A stretch of 64,000 nt of DNA, taken from contig CAJXNP010000018.1 of the NCBI GenBank assembly GCA_913057175.1, forward strand, positions 1-64,000. Reading direction: 5' to 3'. The translations under genes and the position numbers were made by a program. The number at the start of each line of letters is the position of its first letter. Within the stretch, counting starts at the first letter, position 1. The stretch comes from an uncultured Cytophagales bacterium. Lineage in GTDB: Bacteria > Bacteroidota > Bacteroidia > Cytophagales > Cyclobacteriaceae. Positions 8,776 through 16,798 of the stretch are shown here, in pieces. The notes below the pieces were generated by a model that worked only from the letters and a program-made list of their open reading frames with translations, made no database searches and was not told where the DNA came from.

Positions 8776-11181
8776 TTGGACGCACAGGAAAACCATTGGG
8801 AGCAAAAAGACAGCTTGTATGAATTCAAGAAAATTGCAGGCCTTATTTTATCCAAATGGTATTGGATTGCCTTGAGCTTTATATTAAGTCTGGCAATTGG
8901 TTATTTGGGCTTTATCAGATATGTAGATCCTGTTTTTGTTGTCAATGCCACGTTTATCAGCAAAAAGTTTGACGAAAGCGGAGAAAACCGGCTGGCTGAG
9001 TTTGCAGAAACCTTTCAATTCAGGCAGAGAATAGAGTCCCACCAAGAATTGCCCTTGCTTAAATCACAGGATAAGATCGAAGAGACACTTAAAAGGGTTG
9101 ATTTTGGAACATCTTATTTTGCGGAAGGAAGATTTAAGTTGACGGAACTTTACAAGAATACTCCCTTTACAGTAATCACGGATTCCTCTTCTCAGTATGT
9201 ACCCTATGGTGCAAAGATCTTTCTAATTTCAGAAGATCAATTTAAATACAGGTTATTCACTGATAATGAGAAGTTAAATAAATTGATACAAAATAAGGAG
9301 TTTAGCTTTGATACAGATTATCAACTGCAAGGGTGGATGTTTTCAGTAAAACTAAATTCCAGATCGATCATCAATAAAGATGAACGATATTTTTTTATCA
9401 TCAACAACCCTAGATCATTATTGAGTCAGTTCCGGTCTAAATTAAACTTATCGTGGACGTATGTTAATTCTGCCATTATAACAGTCAAACTTCAAGGCGA
9501 GTTGCCGGAAAAGGATTATGATTTTCTGGAAGCTTATCTGGAAGTTGTCATTGAGAAAGGGCTGGAAGAGAAAAACCAATACCTCAGCAATACGATCGAG
9601 TTTATCGATGAATACCTGTTGCATATAACTGATACACTCTACAATCAACAAACAAAGGTGGACAATTTTAAATTGGATAACAGCGAGCTTATCAACGGTT
9701 CCTCCTTTGTGTTTAATCAGTTAAATGCGTTAGATAACCAGAGGATAGAAATCGAATTATCCAATCGGTATTACGATTACATTCTGGAATATATTAAAGA
9801 TAATAGATCAGAAGAGGTATTTGCGCCAAATTTAATAGGTCTGGATGTTTCTCCCTTGAGTGAATTGGTCAATCGATACATGGAGATCAAATGGCAGGAC
9901 AAAGTTGATAAAAATATCAACAACGAAAAGAACCCACTGGTCAATCGTTCCAATGAAGAGTATGAAAGACTGGAGGAAAACATTTTTGAGAGTATCCGGA
10001 ACCTGAAAGCGATGAATGATCAAAAATTGGATGAATTGGATGAACAAACACAATTGTACAAGGGAACCATTTTAAATTATCAGCCAGAATCCCGGGAATT
10101 CAGAGAAGTAAATCGGATGCTATCTCTATATGAACAGGTATTCAATAACCTGATCACACGGCGATCTGAAGCGTATATTGCCAAGGCATCAACGGTATCT
10201 GACTATCAAATAGTTACTCCTCCGTCTTATAACAGAAACAACCCTATTTCACCCAATACTCAAAAGGTGTATACATTTAGTATTTTACTGGGCCTGGGGA
10301 TCCCGATAGGTTTAATTTATCTGTTCTTTATGTTGAATGAAAAGGTGATCAGTAAGGATGACCTTCAGAAACGAACAAATATTCCCATACTGGGAAATGT
10401 TTCCCATAGCGCAGAAAAAAACAACCTGGTTGTTTCGGATCGACCTAAGTCAATTGTATCCGAATCTTTCCGTTCTGTTCGGGCAAACATTAAGTATTTT
10501 CATCCCAATGGACAAAGCCTAACAATATTAGTCACTTCCTACATTAGTGGTGAAGGGAAGACCTTTTGCTCCACCAATCTGGCCTATACCTATGCTCTGG
10601 CCGAAAAGAAAACAGTGTTGCTGGGAGCAGACCTCAGAAAACCGGCATTTGCGGTAAACTTTCAACTGACGAAAGCCAAAGGTTTAAGCAACTACCTGGC
10701 AGGCATGGTGGAGGAAAAAGAGATCTTTCATGCCACAGATAACGAATTTCTGACAGTCGTACCAGGAGGGAAGATCCCTCCCAATCCCGTTGAATTACTC
10801 ATGTCATCGAAAATGACGGATTTTATCAAGTCATTAAAAGATAAATACGATGTCATCATCATTGATACCCCTCCTATAGGCATTGTTTCAGATTCAATGG
10901 AAATGCTCAGATTCTCTGATGTTAATTTATTGATTGTCCGACAGGGAGTTACGTATAAAAAATCACTTGCTGCCATCACAGAAACCTATAACATCGGTCG
11001 TATTAAAAACCTTGCGATCATTTTCAACGACATCAATTTCAAAAAATACGAATATGGCTATGCATTAAAAGGTTATGGATCGAGGTATGGCTATGAATAT
11101 GGATATGGCCATGGATACTACGACGAAGAGGACGAAAAGGAAGGGTTCTGGAAAAAGTGGTTTGGAAATGGAAAGGGGTAG
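8776..11181 (+). CDS. wzc: Wzc-like polysaccharide copolymerase with BY-kinase domain
   Basis: This inner-membrane protein controls chain length and export of surface polysaccharide and autophosphorylates on tyrosines. The 801 residues comprise a first membrane helix at about 30-50, a long periplasmic coiled-coil region, and a second helix at about 499-521. The cytoplasmic kinase has Walker A SGEGKT (near 591-596), Walker A' VLLGADLRKPAF and Walker B VIIIDTPPIG (near 693-702). The tail is very rich in Tyr and Gly and ends acidic, as expected of the phosphorylated tyrosine cluster. The start is TTG (no in-frame ATG nearby). The Wza-like partner is 1.4 kb downstream, with a Uma2 gene between. 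Confidence 0.92.
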   Translation: MDAQENHWEQKDSLYEFKKIAGLILSKWYWIALSFILSLAIGYLGFIRYVDPVFVVNATFISKKFDESGENRLAEFAETFQFRQRIESHQELPLLKSQDKIEETLKRVDFGTSYFAEGRFKLTELYKNTPFTVITDSSSQYVPYGAKIFLISEDQFKYRLFTDNEKLNKLIQNKEFSFDTDYQLQGWMFSVKLNSRSIINKDERYFFIINNPRSLLSQFRSKLNLSWTYVNSAIITVKLQGELPEKDYDFLEAYLEVVIEKGLEEKNQYLSNTIEFIDEYLLHITDTLYNQQTKVDNFKLDNSELINGSSFVFNQLNALDNQRIEIELSNRYYDYILEYIKDNRSEEVFAPNLIGLDVSPLSELVNRYMEIKWQDKVDKNINNEKNPLVNRSNEEYERLEENIFESIRNLKAMNDQKLDELDEQTQLYKGTILNYQPESREFREVNRMLSLYEQVFNNLITRRSEAYIAKASTVSDYQIVTPPSYNRNNPISPNTQKVYTFSILLGLGIPIGLIYLFFMLNEKVISKDDLQKRTNIPILGNVSHSAEKNNLVVSDRPKSIVSESFRSVRANIKYFHPNGQSLTILVTSYISGEGKTFCSTNLAYTYALAEKKTVLLGADLRKPAFAVNFQLTKAKGLSNYLAGMVEEKEIFHATDNEFLTVVPGGKIPPNPVELLMSSKMTDFIKSLKDKYDVIIIDTPPIGIVSDSMEMLRFSDVNLLIVRQGVTYKKSLAAITETYNIGRIKNLAIIFNDINFKKYEYGYALKGYGSRYGYEYGYGHGYYDEEDEKEGFWKKWFGNGKG

Positions 11182-11384
11182 TCAGTTATTAGTTATTGAG
11201 TTATTAAGTTAATTGGCGCTATGAATAAGTTCGTTGGTTTCAATTAAATTTCTTGTTAGTACCAACAATGGAGACTTATAAAAATTATTTGTATAGTATC
11301 TTGGGTTCGATACAATCACTATGAAAAATCAAAAAAACACACAATTATTCCCCTCCTGAGAGTACCGCTGTTGCATTCAAAACC

Positions 11385-11432
11385 GTGGTTTGACCCCAGG
11401 CCGAAACCGTGGTTTGTCCCCCGACAAACCAC
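11385..11432. repeat. Hairpin repeat R3, copy 3 with a half copy
   Basis: GTGGTTTGTC at 11409-11418 pairs with GACAAACCAC at 11423-11432 around CCCC. A single arm, GTGGTTTGAC, lies just upstream at 11385-11394. The arms are the same as at 6439 and 6605, about 5 kb away. Confidence 0.75.
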
Positions 11433-11437
11433 CCCTA

Positions 11438-11528
11438 TAGATAAATTTAAACTCTTCCAGGAAGCTAAAGTACCTGAGTATAGGGTGGTGGATCCCCATA
11501 ACGGGATTATTTTTAAGTACATTAGTTA
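11438..11528 (+). pseudogene. Relic of a Uma2 endonuclease gene
   Basis: The frame starting at 11438 reads DKFKLFQEAKVPEYRVVDPH, then NGIIFKYIS and a stop at 11526-11528. It is closely related in DNA and protein to codons near 12074-12150 of the intact Uma2 gene 640 bases downstream (DKLKLYQEAKVPEYWVVNPH). A Trp has become Arg. It is a fossil of a tandem duplication or of a second insertion of the same gene. Confidence 0.75.
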
Positions 11529-11682
11529 ATTATTAATTGGTTAGATGATAAATATAAAAATCAAAGCCTATCAGGAAAAACCCTTTGCTCTTTCCTCTCA
11601 GCTCGTTAACCTTGTTCCCCGTCTCGCCAGCTGGAGGGCGATTAACCAAATCAACAAATAAACAGTTCACCAATTCACTAGC

Positions 11683-12318
11683 ATGAAACCCATCACTGAC
11701 ATTAATGAACTTGACCTGAACAAATCATATACCTACTCAGATTACCTTACCTGGCAATTCAAGGAGAGAGTGGAGCTACTATGGGGAAAGATCAAAAAAA
11801 TGACAGCAGCACCATCAACCCAACATCAGCGGGTATTAGGGAAATTGCATCTGAGTATTGGCAATGTAATGAAAGGAGGTCCTTGCCACCTATTTATAGC
11901 TCCGTTTGATGTAAGGCTTCCTGTTGGAAAAGACAATGGAGAAAAAAATGTTGTCCAACCAGATTTATGTATCGTTTGTGATGAATCAAAAATTGATGAT
12001 AAGGGCTGTATAGGTGCCCCGGACTTGATTATTGAAATACTATCTCCATCTACATCCAGGAGAGATATGAAAGATAAATTAAAACTTTACCAGGAAGCTA
12101 AAGTACCTGAGTATTGGGTGGTGAATCCGCATGACGGGATCATCCATGTCTTTATTTTGGATAATATTGGTAAATACCAAAATCGATATCCCATTACAGC
12201 AGAAGATGTTTTACATTCCGAAACCTTACCCGGATTGTTAATCAAAATGGAAGAGATCTTCCCCGATATCTTAAAAGAACCGGAAGAACCCTATGGATCG
12301 AATGTCAGGAGATGGTAG
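11683..12318 (+). CDS. Uma2-family (DUF820) PD-(D/E)XK nuclease-like protein
   Basis: The 211-residue protein has the Uma2 fold signatures: VELLWGKIKKM near the N-terminus, FDVRLP (about 86-91), VVQPDLCIVCDESKIDDKGC, then GAPDLIIEILSPSTSRRDMKDKLKLYQEAKVPEYWVVNP. The PD...EILSPS...K arrangement matches a PD-(D/E)XK active site. Family members are widespread in cyanobacteria and Bacteroidota, often in many copies; their cellular role is not settled. It lies between the wzc- and wza-like genes, which are normally adjacent, so it probably arrived by insertion. The start is ATG 11683. A fragment of a sister copy lies upstream. Confidence 0.85.
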   Translation: MKPITDINELDLNKSYTYSDYLTWQFKERVELLWGKIKKMTAAPSTQHQRVLGKLHLSIGNVMKGGPCHLFIAPFDVRLPVGKDNGEKNVVQPDLCIVCDESKIDDKGCIGAPDLIIEILSPSTSRRDMKDKLKLYQEAKVPEYWVVNPHDGIIHVFILDNIGKYQNRYPITAEDVLHSETLPGLLIKMEEIFPDILKEPEEPYGSNVRRW

Positions 12319-12344
12319 CATTGGTTGCGGGTTACTTGTTTCTG

Positions 12345-12490
12345 GTAGATTGGTTAATTGAGTTAGTTAAGTGATTAAGTTAATTGGTTAAATGGTAGGG
12401 CGCTTTGCTCGTGGCAAAAAGTTATTAATTATTTAGTTGATTGAGTTAATTGATAAAATGAGTTAATTAAGTTAATAGAGTTGAAAAAAA
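12345..12490. repeat. Low-complexity GTTAATTGA-type tract
   Basis: Degenerate runs of GTTAATTGAGTTA, TTAAGTTAATTG and related words fill this spacer, with a short non-repetitive insert near 12398-12420. Similar tracts are at 8028-8190 and 11180-11215. No gene is seen in 12319-12635. Confidence 0.6.
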
Positions 12491-12523
12491 TTTAAATGAG
12501 AGATAGTTGAGAAAAAATATTGA

Positions 12524-12574
12524 CTCTCTGCTCTCTGCCCTCTGCTCTCCGCCCTCTGCTCTCCGCCCTCTGCT
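12524..12574. repeat. Tandem CTCTGCTCTCCGCC-type repeat
   Basis: About three and a half copies of a 14-base unit (CTCTGCTCTCCGCC and close variants) run from 12524 to 12574, all pyrimidines plus a few G. The tract ends about 60 bases before the wza-like ATG. Copy-number change is plausible. Confidence 0.7.
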
Positions 12575-12635
12575 TTTTATCTTTTTCCTTAACCATAAAA
12601 CCCTTAGATTAGCACGTTTCTTCTAAATCCTTAAT

Positions 12636-13577
12636 ATGAGATTACTCAAATTGTTTTTTAACCTCATCAAAAAGACTTTCAACTTTCAACTTTCAACTTT
12701 ATGTATATTAATACTGATTGCATCTTGCGTACCCAGTAAAAAACTCACCTATCTGCAATATGACGATGACCTTAAGGATGTCAACCCGATGGATTCCATC
12801 ATGCGGATCTATGATTTAAAAAGAAGCGAGTATGCCTTGAAAGCCAATGATATTATCTCCATTCGGGTGGCAAGCATTACAGAAAGTCAGTATAATTTTA
12901 TAAAAAAATATGAAACGGACCTGGGCATCATTAGAAAGTTGGATCAATACTCCCGCAGGATCGATGAAGAGACCCAAATAGCGAACAATTTGGGAAGAAT
13001 GAATATGGGGGGCGCAGGTGGACAAATTTCTTCTATCATATTGGACCGGCAAAATACAGGGTTTACGCTAGATAAAAACGGGGAACTGGAACTGCCTGAA
13101 ATCGGAGTGATCAATCTGGCAGGGTTAACCGTACCCGAGGCCGAGGCGAAGGTAAAGGAAGTCCTGGAAGGATACTTTGAGATTCCGATGGTCCGGATCC
13201 AATTGCTCAATTACCACTTTACTGTATTGGGGGAGGTTGAAAGTGAGGGGAGGTATACCAGTTTTGATCCTACGATAACCATTTTTGATGCAATATCACT
13301 GGCCGGAAACATTGGAGAATATGCCGATCGAAGCAACATTAAAATCGTCCGACAGGACAATGGACAGGCAAAGGTACTGTACCTGGACATGCTCGATGAG
13401 CGGACCCTTAATGCGGACAATTTTTACGTCAAACGTGATGACATCATCATTGTCCCGCCGCTGGAAGCCCGTACGACCCAACGATATACTTTACCAAACA
13501 TAGGCAGGATCCTGGGGATAGCAAGTGCTATACTCTCCGTTACGGCATTGGTTATCTCACTCAGCAACAACCAGTAG
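12636..13577 (+). CDS. wza: Wza-like polysaccharide export lipoprotein
   Basis: This outer-membrane polysaccharide export protein (Poly_export and SLBB domains) forms the exit channel used with Wzc-type copolymerases. The 313 residues begin with a lipoprotein signal ending LIASC, with Cys31 as the lipidated residue. The N-terminal export domain is at about 50-190 (YALKANDIISIRVASI, then GELELPEIGVINLAGLTVPEAE). An SLBB-like region follows (YHFTVLGEVESEGRY, then SLAGNIGEYADRSNI), and a C-terminal hydrophobic helix (ILGIASAILSVTALVISL). The codons for residues 15-21 contain a short AACTTTC repeat. It probably partners the protein encoded at 8776. Confidence 0.9.
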   Translation: MRLLKLFFNLIKKTFNFQLSTLCILILIASCVPSKKLTYLQYDDDLKDVNPMDSIMRIYDLKRSEYALKANDIISIRVASITESQYNFIKKYETDLGIIRKLDQYSRRIDEETQIANNLGRMNMGGAGGQISSIILDRQNTGFTLDKNGELELPEIGVINLAGLTVPEAEAKVKEVLEGYFEIPMVRIQLLNYHFTVLGEVESEGRYTSFDPTITIFDAISLAGNIGEYADRSNIKIVRQDNGQAKVLYLDMLDERTLNADNFYVKRDDIIIVPPLEARTTQRYTLPNIGRILGIASAILSVTALVISLSNNQ

Positions 13578-13719
13578 ATTTAAATTGAAAATGAGAAACT
13601 TGGTGGTTGTTGACTCTTTTAAAAAAACATAAGTCATTCCGAATTTATTTCGGAATCGTTTCTCTCTCCTTGTTGGTGTTTTTCACCAACAAGACCTCAA
13701 ATGACATTTTTTATAATGA

Positions 13720-13932
13720 ATGAAAAACTTCCGCCTCGATAAAACAGCATTTAAAAAACAAACAGTAGAAGAGGCCGATCAAAACCTGGAATATTGGCTA
13801 AGAAAGACACCCACTGAAAGATTAGTCGCTGCCTGATACTTAACCTGTACTGCCTTTGGTTATAGCATGGACTCCCCTCCAAAAATGGACAAAAGTGCAT
13901 TTTGCTACCGAAAACATTCATCACAAATATAA
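13720..13932 (+). pseudogene. Small conserved protein gene with a Trp-to-stop change
   Basis: The frame reads MKNFRLDKTAFKKQT, then EEADQNLEYWLRKTPTERL, VAA, a TGA stop at 13834-13836, then YLTCTAFGYS and KMDKSAFCYRKHSSQI, ending at TAA 13930-13932. The intact paralogue at 16592 has TGG (Trp) at the TGA position (KAAWYLISCAF) and aligns along its whole length. One G-to-A change therefore inactivated this copy. It is followed 52 bases later by a nucleotidyltransferase, as is the paralogue. Function is unknown. Confidence 0.85.
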
Positions 13933-13984
13933 AATATTTTAATTTGACACGATTGTATATTAATCAGGTTAAAACGACGATCAG

Positions 13985-14287
13985 ATGAATGACTTAATCA
14001 ATACTCAAATCAAAACGCTCAGAGAAATATTCAAGGAACACTTGATCAAAGAAGCGTATGTTTTTGGTTCGGTAACTACTGATCAATTCAATGAGGATAG
14101 CGATGTAGACATATTAGTTTCTTTTATCAATATTCCTTTTGATGGATATGCAGATAATCTATGGGATTTGGAAGATAAGCTAGAAGATATTCTGGGAAGA
14201 AAAGTGGATGTTATTCCTGATCACACCTTGAAAAATCCATACTTTATTAATTCTGTGGATGAAAATAAGATTAAAATTTATGGATAA
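13985..14287 (+). CDS. MNT-type minimal nucleotidyltransferase (MntA-like)
   Basis: The 100-residue protein has the nucleotidyltransferase signature GSVTTDQFNEDSDVDILV (residues 28-45), with the two active-site aspartates as D-x-D and a third acidic position in VDVIP. MNT proteins often pair with a HEPN protein. In MNT/HEPN toxin-antitoxin pairs the MNT protein adenylylates and silences the HEPN RNase. No HEPN gene is present beside it here; the preceding gene is the broken small protein at 13720. It may therefore be an orphan antitoxin. Confidence 0.8.
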   Translation: MNDLINTQIKTLREIFKEHLIKEAYVFGSVTTDQFNEDSDVDILVSFINIPFDGYADNLWDLEDKLEDILGRKVDVIPDHTLKNPYFINSVDENKIKIYG

Positions 14288-14429
14288 TTCTGTCTATAGG
14301 TGTTAAAAAGAGGAATAGTAATTTTAAGCTTTTCCCAATTATTGATAGTTTTTAATGCACACGAATAATTCGTTATATTAGATTTTATAATGTAAAAGAT
14401 TTGTTTTACCACCATGCAATTAGAAATTG

Positions 14430-14660
14430 ATGAAAAATCTTACAAGAATTACATTTAACCCAAACATAATGGGAGGAAAGCCATGTATTCGTGGGTTACG
14501 AGTCACAGTAGGAACAATTGTAGGATTAATGGCTTCCGGTTACTCTTTTGATGAAATTTTAAAGATGTATCCATATTTGGAAGCTGAAGATTTACGTGAA
14601 GCACTATCATATGCTGCATGGCGTGCAGAGGAAATAGAAGTTCCTTTTGAGAGTATATGA
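14430..14660 (+). CDS. DUF433 family antitoxin-like protein
   Basis: The 76-residue protein has the typical DUF433 pattern ITFNPNIMGGKPCIRGLRVTVGTIVGLMASGYSF, split here as ITFNPNIMGGKPCIRG and a following DEILKMYPYLEAEDLREAL helix. DUF433 proteins are small helix-turn-helix proteins found directly upstream of DUF5615 PIN-like proteins and are thought to be the antitoxin. ATG 14430 is preferred to a TTG three bases upstream. The stop overlaps the next start as ATGA, so the two are coupled. Confidence 0.88.
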   Translation: MKNLTRITFNPNIMGGKPCIRGLRVTVGTIVGLMASGYSFDEILKMYPYLEAEDLREALSYAAWRAEEIEVPFESI

Positions 14661-15022
14661 AAGTACTCATAGATATGAATTTGTCACCTGATTGGACAGA
14701 TTTATTAAATGAAAATAATGTACAATCCATTCACTGGAAGGATGTTGGTTCACCAAATGCTGCGGATGAAGTTTTAATGGCATGGGCTAAGGAAAATAGA
14801 TATATAGTTTTTACCCATGATCTTGACTTTGGTGCTATACTACGATTTACCCAGGCTGAAAGTCCAAGTGTAATTCAGGTACGAACACAAGATGTTTCGA
14901 TTTCTCACTTGGGTGATATGCTTTTATCAGCATTGAAAAATTACCAAAAAATATTGGAGCAAGGCGCGTTGATCATAATAGACGAAGATAAACTAAGAAC
15001 CAGAATACTACCTTTAAAATAG
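14657..15022 (+). CDS. DUF5615 family PIN-like toxin
   Basis: The 121-residue protein has the acidic residues of a PIN-like (Mut7-C-like) nuclease fold: KVLIDMNLSPDW at the N-terminus, ADEVLMAWAKENRYIVFTHDLDFGAIL in the middle, and PSVIQVRTQDV afterwards. It overlaps the DUF433 gene by four bases. Such pairs are regarded as VapBC-like toxin-antitoxin modules, with the toxin probably an RNase. This pair looks intact, unlike most of its neighbours. Confidence 0.88.
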   Translation: MKVLIDMNLSPDWTDLLNENNVQSIHWKDVGSPNAADEVLMAWAKENRYIVFTHDLDFGAILRFTQAESPSVIQVRTQDVSISHLGDMLLSALKNYQKILEQGALIIIDEDKLRTRILPLK

Positions 15023-15231
15023 CTGATTTGTATGAATTGTCAATCTGCATTCTTCAGTCACTAAATTATGTACTTTGTAGACTTGTCAAAGGAGCATCTA
15101 AAGTATAATATAATAGGCTGTATTCGGTTACATTTATCAGTGACCACTACGAGAAAACCGATTACTGAATACCAGTTTCCGATTACCATTCCAGGATGCC
15201 CAATACCCAATAACTATATCACTAAACCATG

Positions 15232-15257
15232 TGCTCCGTAGCCTTGGCGAAGGAGTA
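15232..15257. repeat. 26-nt hairpin repeat R4, copy 2
   Basis: CTCCGTAGCC...GGCGAAGGAG is a near-perfect inverted repeat of the same length and layout as the copies at 8075 and 63511. It lies in the 15023-15316 spacer, which carries no gene. Confidence 0.55.
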
Positions 15258-15267
15258 TCACCCTTCG

Positions 15268-15293
15268 TCCTCAGTAGCTTCAGCTAAGGAGGA
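15268..15293. repeat. 26-nt hairpin repeat R4, copy 3
   Basis: TCCTCAGTAGCTT...AGCTAAGGAGGA has the same TCCTC/GAGGA ends as the copies at 8075 and 63511. It starts 36 bases after copy 2. Confidence 0.55.
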
Positions 15294-15316
15294 AAATCAC
15301 AAAATCAACAAATAAT

Positions 15317-15622
15317 TTGCAGCCAGATTTCAACATAAACGATTTTTCCCCACATCTCTTCTGGGATGTCGATCGAACTAAATTAGACTTACAAAAACAT
15401 AAAAGACAAATCGTCCAGCAGGTACTGGAATATGGGCTATTGAAAGATTGGTTAGTTTTAAGAAAACACCTTGACTTAAAATCTATTGCGAAGGAGGCTA
15501 TGCAACTTAGGAGTCTGGATAATAAATCGTTATCGTTTATCTCATTTTTATCAAAAGTTCCAAAAGAAAAGTTTAGATGTTATTCTACGATGCAATCGAA
15601 TCCAAGGCATTGGAACTTCTAA
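15317..15622 (+). CDS. DUF6922-like protein, partner of the AbiEii gene
   Basis: The 101-residue protein with PHLFWDVDRTKLDL near the N-terminus and QIVQQVLEYGLLKDWLVL in the middle resembles the small DUF6922 proteins encoded just upstream of AbiEii-type nucleotidyltransferases in Bacteroidota. By position it would be the antitoxin or regulatory partner. The only start in range is TTG 15317. The C-terminus overlaps the next gene by 46 bases in another frame. The downstream partner is broken, so this gene may be a remnant too. Confidence 0.65.
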   Translation: MQPDFNINDFSPHLFWDVDRTKLDLQKHKRQIVQQVLEYGLLKDWLVLRKHLDLKSIAKEAMQLRSLDNKSLSFISFLSKVPKEKFRCYSTMQSNPRHWNF

Positions 15623-16356
15623 AAAAGTTAATGCAGATTGATATCTTGAAGGAGGTGCGATTGGTTGGTGGGACCTCTTTGGCATTACAAATTGGTCACA
15701 GGAAATCAATAGATCTGGATTTATTTGGCGAGCTCGACGTAGACGAATTTTCACTGGCTGAAAACCTGGAAGAATTGGGAAATATTTCGATCATCAAAAA
15801 AACTACGAATATAAATATCTATGAAATTAATAATGTGAAGGTAGATATTGTAAATTATCGATCCATTGCTTTATCACAATTGTTGAATCAATATAAATGG
15901 TTCAGTTGAATAAATTTTCACATTAAAAAAACTCTTATATTCCCCTTTTGAAAGGGGTGAAGGGGTATGTCAAATTTTTAAAATTGTTTTTTTAAATGTT
16001 AAAATTTTTGAATGCACCTGACTTGATGACTGGAAGATGTCAATATAATAGATGATATCAGAATGGCTGGTATAAAAGATATTGCAGCAATGAAGTTATC
16101 TGCAATTACAGGCAGGGGAACTAAGAAAGATTTTGTTGATCTTTATTTTTTATTACGGCAATACGAATTGAAAGAAATACTTGGATTCTACAATGAGAAA
16201 TTTTCCGACTGATCCGAATTTCTGGTATTAAAAAGCCTGACTTACTTCGGTGATGCAGATACAGATGCAGATATTGTTATGCTCGAACCGGCTAATTGGA
16301 AGGAAATAAAAAGACATATATCAGAAGAAACTGAAAAATATCTGAATAGCCTTTAG
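15577..16356 (+). pseudogene. AbiEii-type nucleotidyltransferase gene interrupted by a repeat
   Basis: The N-terminal 110 codons contain the AbiEii motif VRLVGGTSLALQIGHRKSIDLDLF (residues about 28-51, split here as VGGTSLALQIGHRKS and IDLDLF). At codon 111 (15907) the frame enters foldback repeat R2. Removing 15907-16032 (126 bases) joins QYKWFS to EDVNIIDDIRM, and the frame continues with AGIKDIAAMKLSAITGRGTK and DFVDLYFLL as in intact family members. A second defect, TGA at 16210-16212, interrupts FSD/SEFLVLKSL; the true end is TAG 16354-16356. The intact product would be a GTP/NTP transferase toxin of the type IV class. Confidence 0.85.
15907..16032. mobile_element. Foldback repeat R2 inserted in the AbiEii-like gene
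   Basis: The 126-base segment contains CCCCTTTTGAAAGGGG at its centre, with partly complementary A- and T-rich arms on either side (CACATTAAAAAAAC against GTTTTTTTAAATG). It shares GTGAAGGGGTATGTCAA with the copies at 61 and 17112. The borders were set by where the host protein frame breaks and resumes. I could not assign a clean target duplication. Confidence 0.7.
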
Positions 16357-16499
16357 TATCTAACACAAAGAGATGCTTTAGGCATTGAGTCGTCTTTGCT
16401 GGCAGACAAATTAATAAATCACCATATAGTAAAATTGACAATATCGAGCCGGCAGGTAAGAATCCACAACTGAGACCGATTACAGATTACCAATTACCG

Positions 16500-16575
16500 A
16501 TCACAATTCAACGATAACCTAACCTAATACCTAATACCCAATACTCAATGCCCAATGCCCAATACCTAAATCTCA
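16500..16575. repeat. Low-complexity CCTAATACCCAATGCCC tract
   Basis: Degenerate copies of CCTAATACC and CCCAATGCCCAATACC fill the spacer before the ATG at 16592. The same words recur at 15206-15220 and 17636-17675, each time shortly before a gene start. The spacer 16357-16591 has no gene. Confidence 0.6.
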
Positions 16576-16591
16576 AAATAATTTAATAACC

Positions 16592-16798
16592 ATGCCTTAC
16601 AGACTAGATAAAAGCGCTTTTAAGGCGCAAACATTTGAAGAGGCTGATGACAACAAAAATTATTGGTTGGAAAAGACATCAGAGGAAAGATTGAAAGCGG
16701 CCTGGTATCTAATTAGTTGTGCATTTAATTTCCCACTTTCAAATCCGCCAAGGATAGATAGAAAAGCTTTTTCATGCCGTAAGCATTCTCAAAAATGA
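16592..16798 (+). CDS. Small conserved protein paired with a nucleotidyltransferase
   Basis: The 68-residue protein (YRLDKSAFKAQTFEEADDN, then NYWLEKTSEERLKAAWYLIS, and a CRKHSQK end) has no domain I can name. It is the intact paralogue of the broken gene at 13720. Conservation of YRLDK-AF, the YWL-KT--ERL core and the CRKHS end in both copies shows it is a real protein. It overlaps the nucleotidyltransferase start by four bases (ATGA), so the two form a coupled pair. An antitoxin-like role is an inference from that arrangement. Confidence 0.75.
   Translation: MPYRLDKSAFKAQTFEEADDNKNYWLEKTSEERLKAAWYLISCAFNFPLSNPPRIDRKAFSCRKHSQK

Larger units (their letters stand above)
11182..11682. other. 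Gene-free spacer with repeats and a Uma2 gene fragment
   Basis: The spacer holds GTTATTGAGTTATTAAG low-complexity words near 11185-11215. A segment at about 11343-11380 (ATTCCCCTCCTGAGAG, then GCTGTTGCATTC) shares words with 17026-17055. It also holds an R3 hairpin and a 91-bp Uma2 relic. No intact gene is seen. Confidence 0.6.

Noticed and set aside
13834-16212. TGA read as tryptophan (recoding)
   Set aside because: TGA at 13834 and 16210 sits where Trp is plausible (13834) or a residue is missing, but many intact genes here end in TGA, so recoding is not credible. Both are decayed genes.
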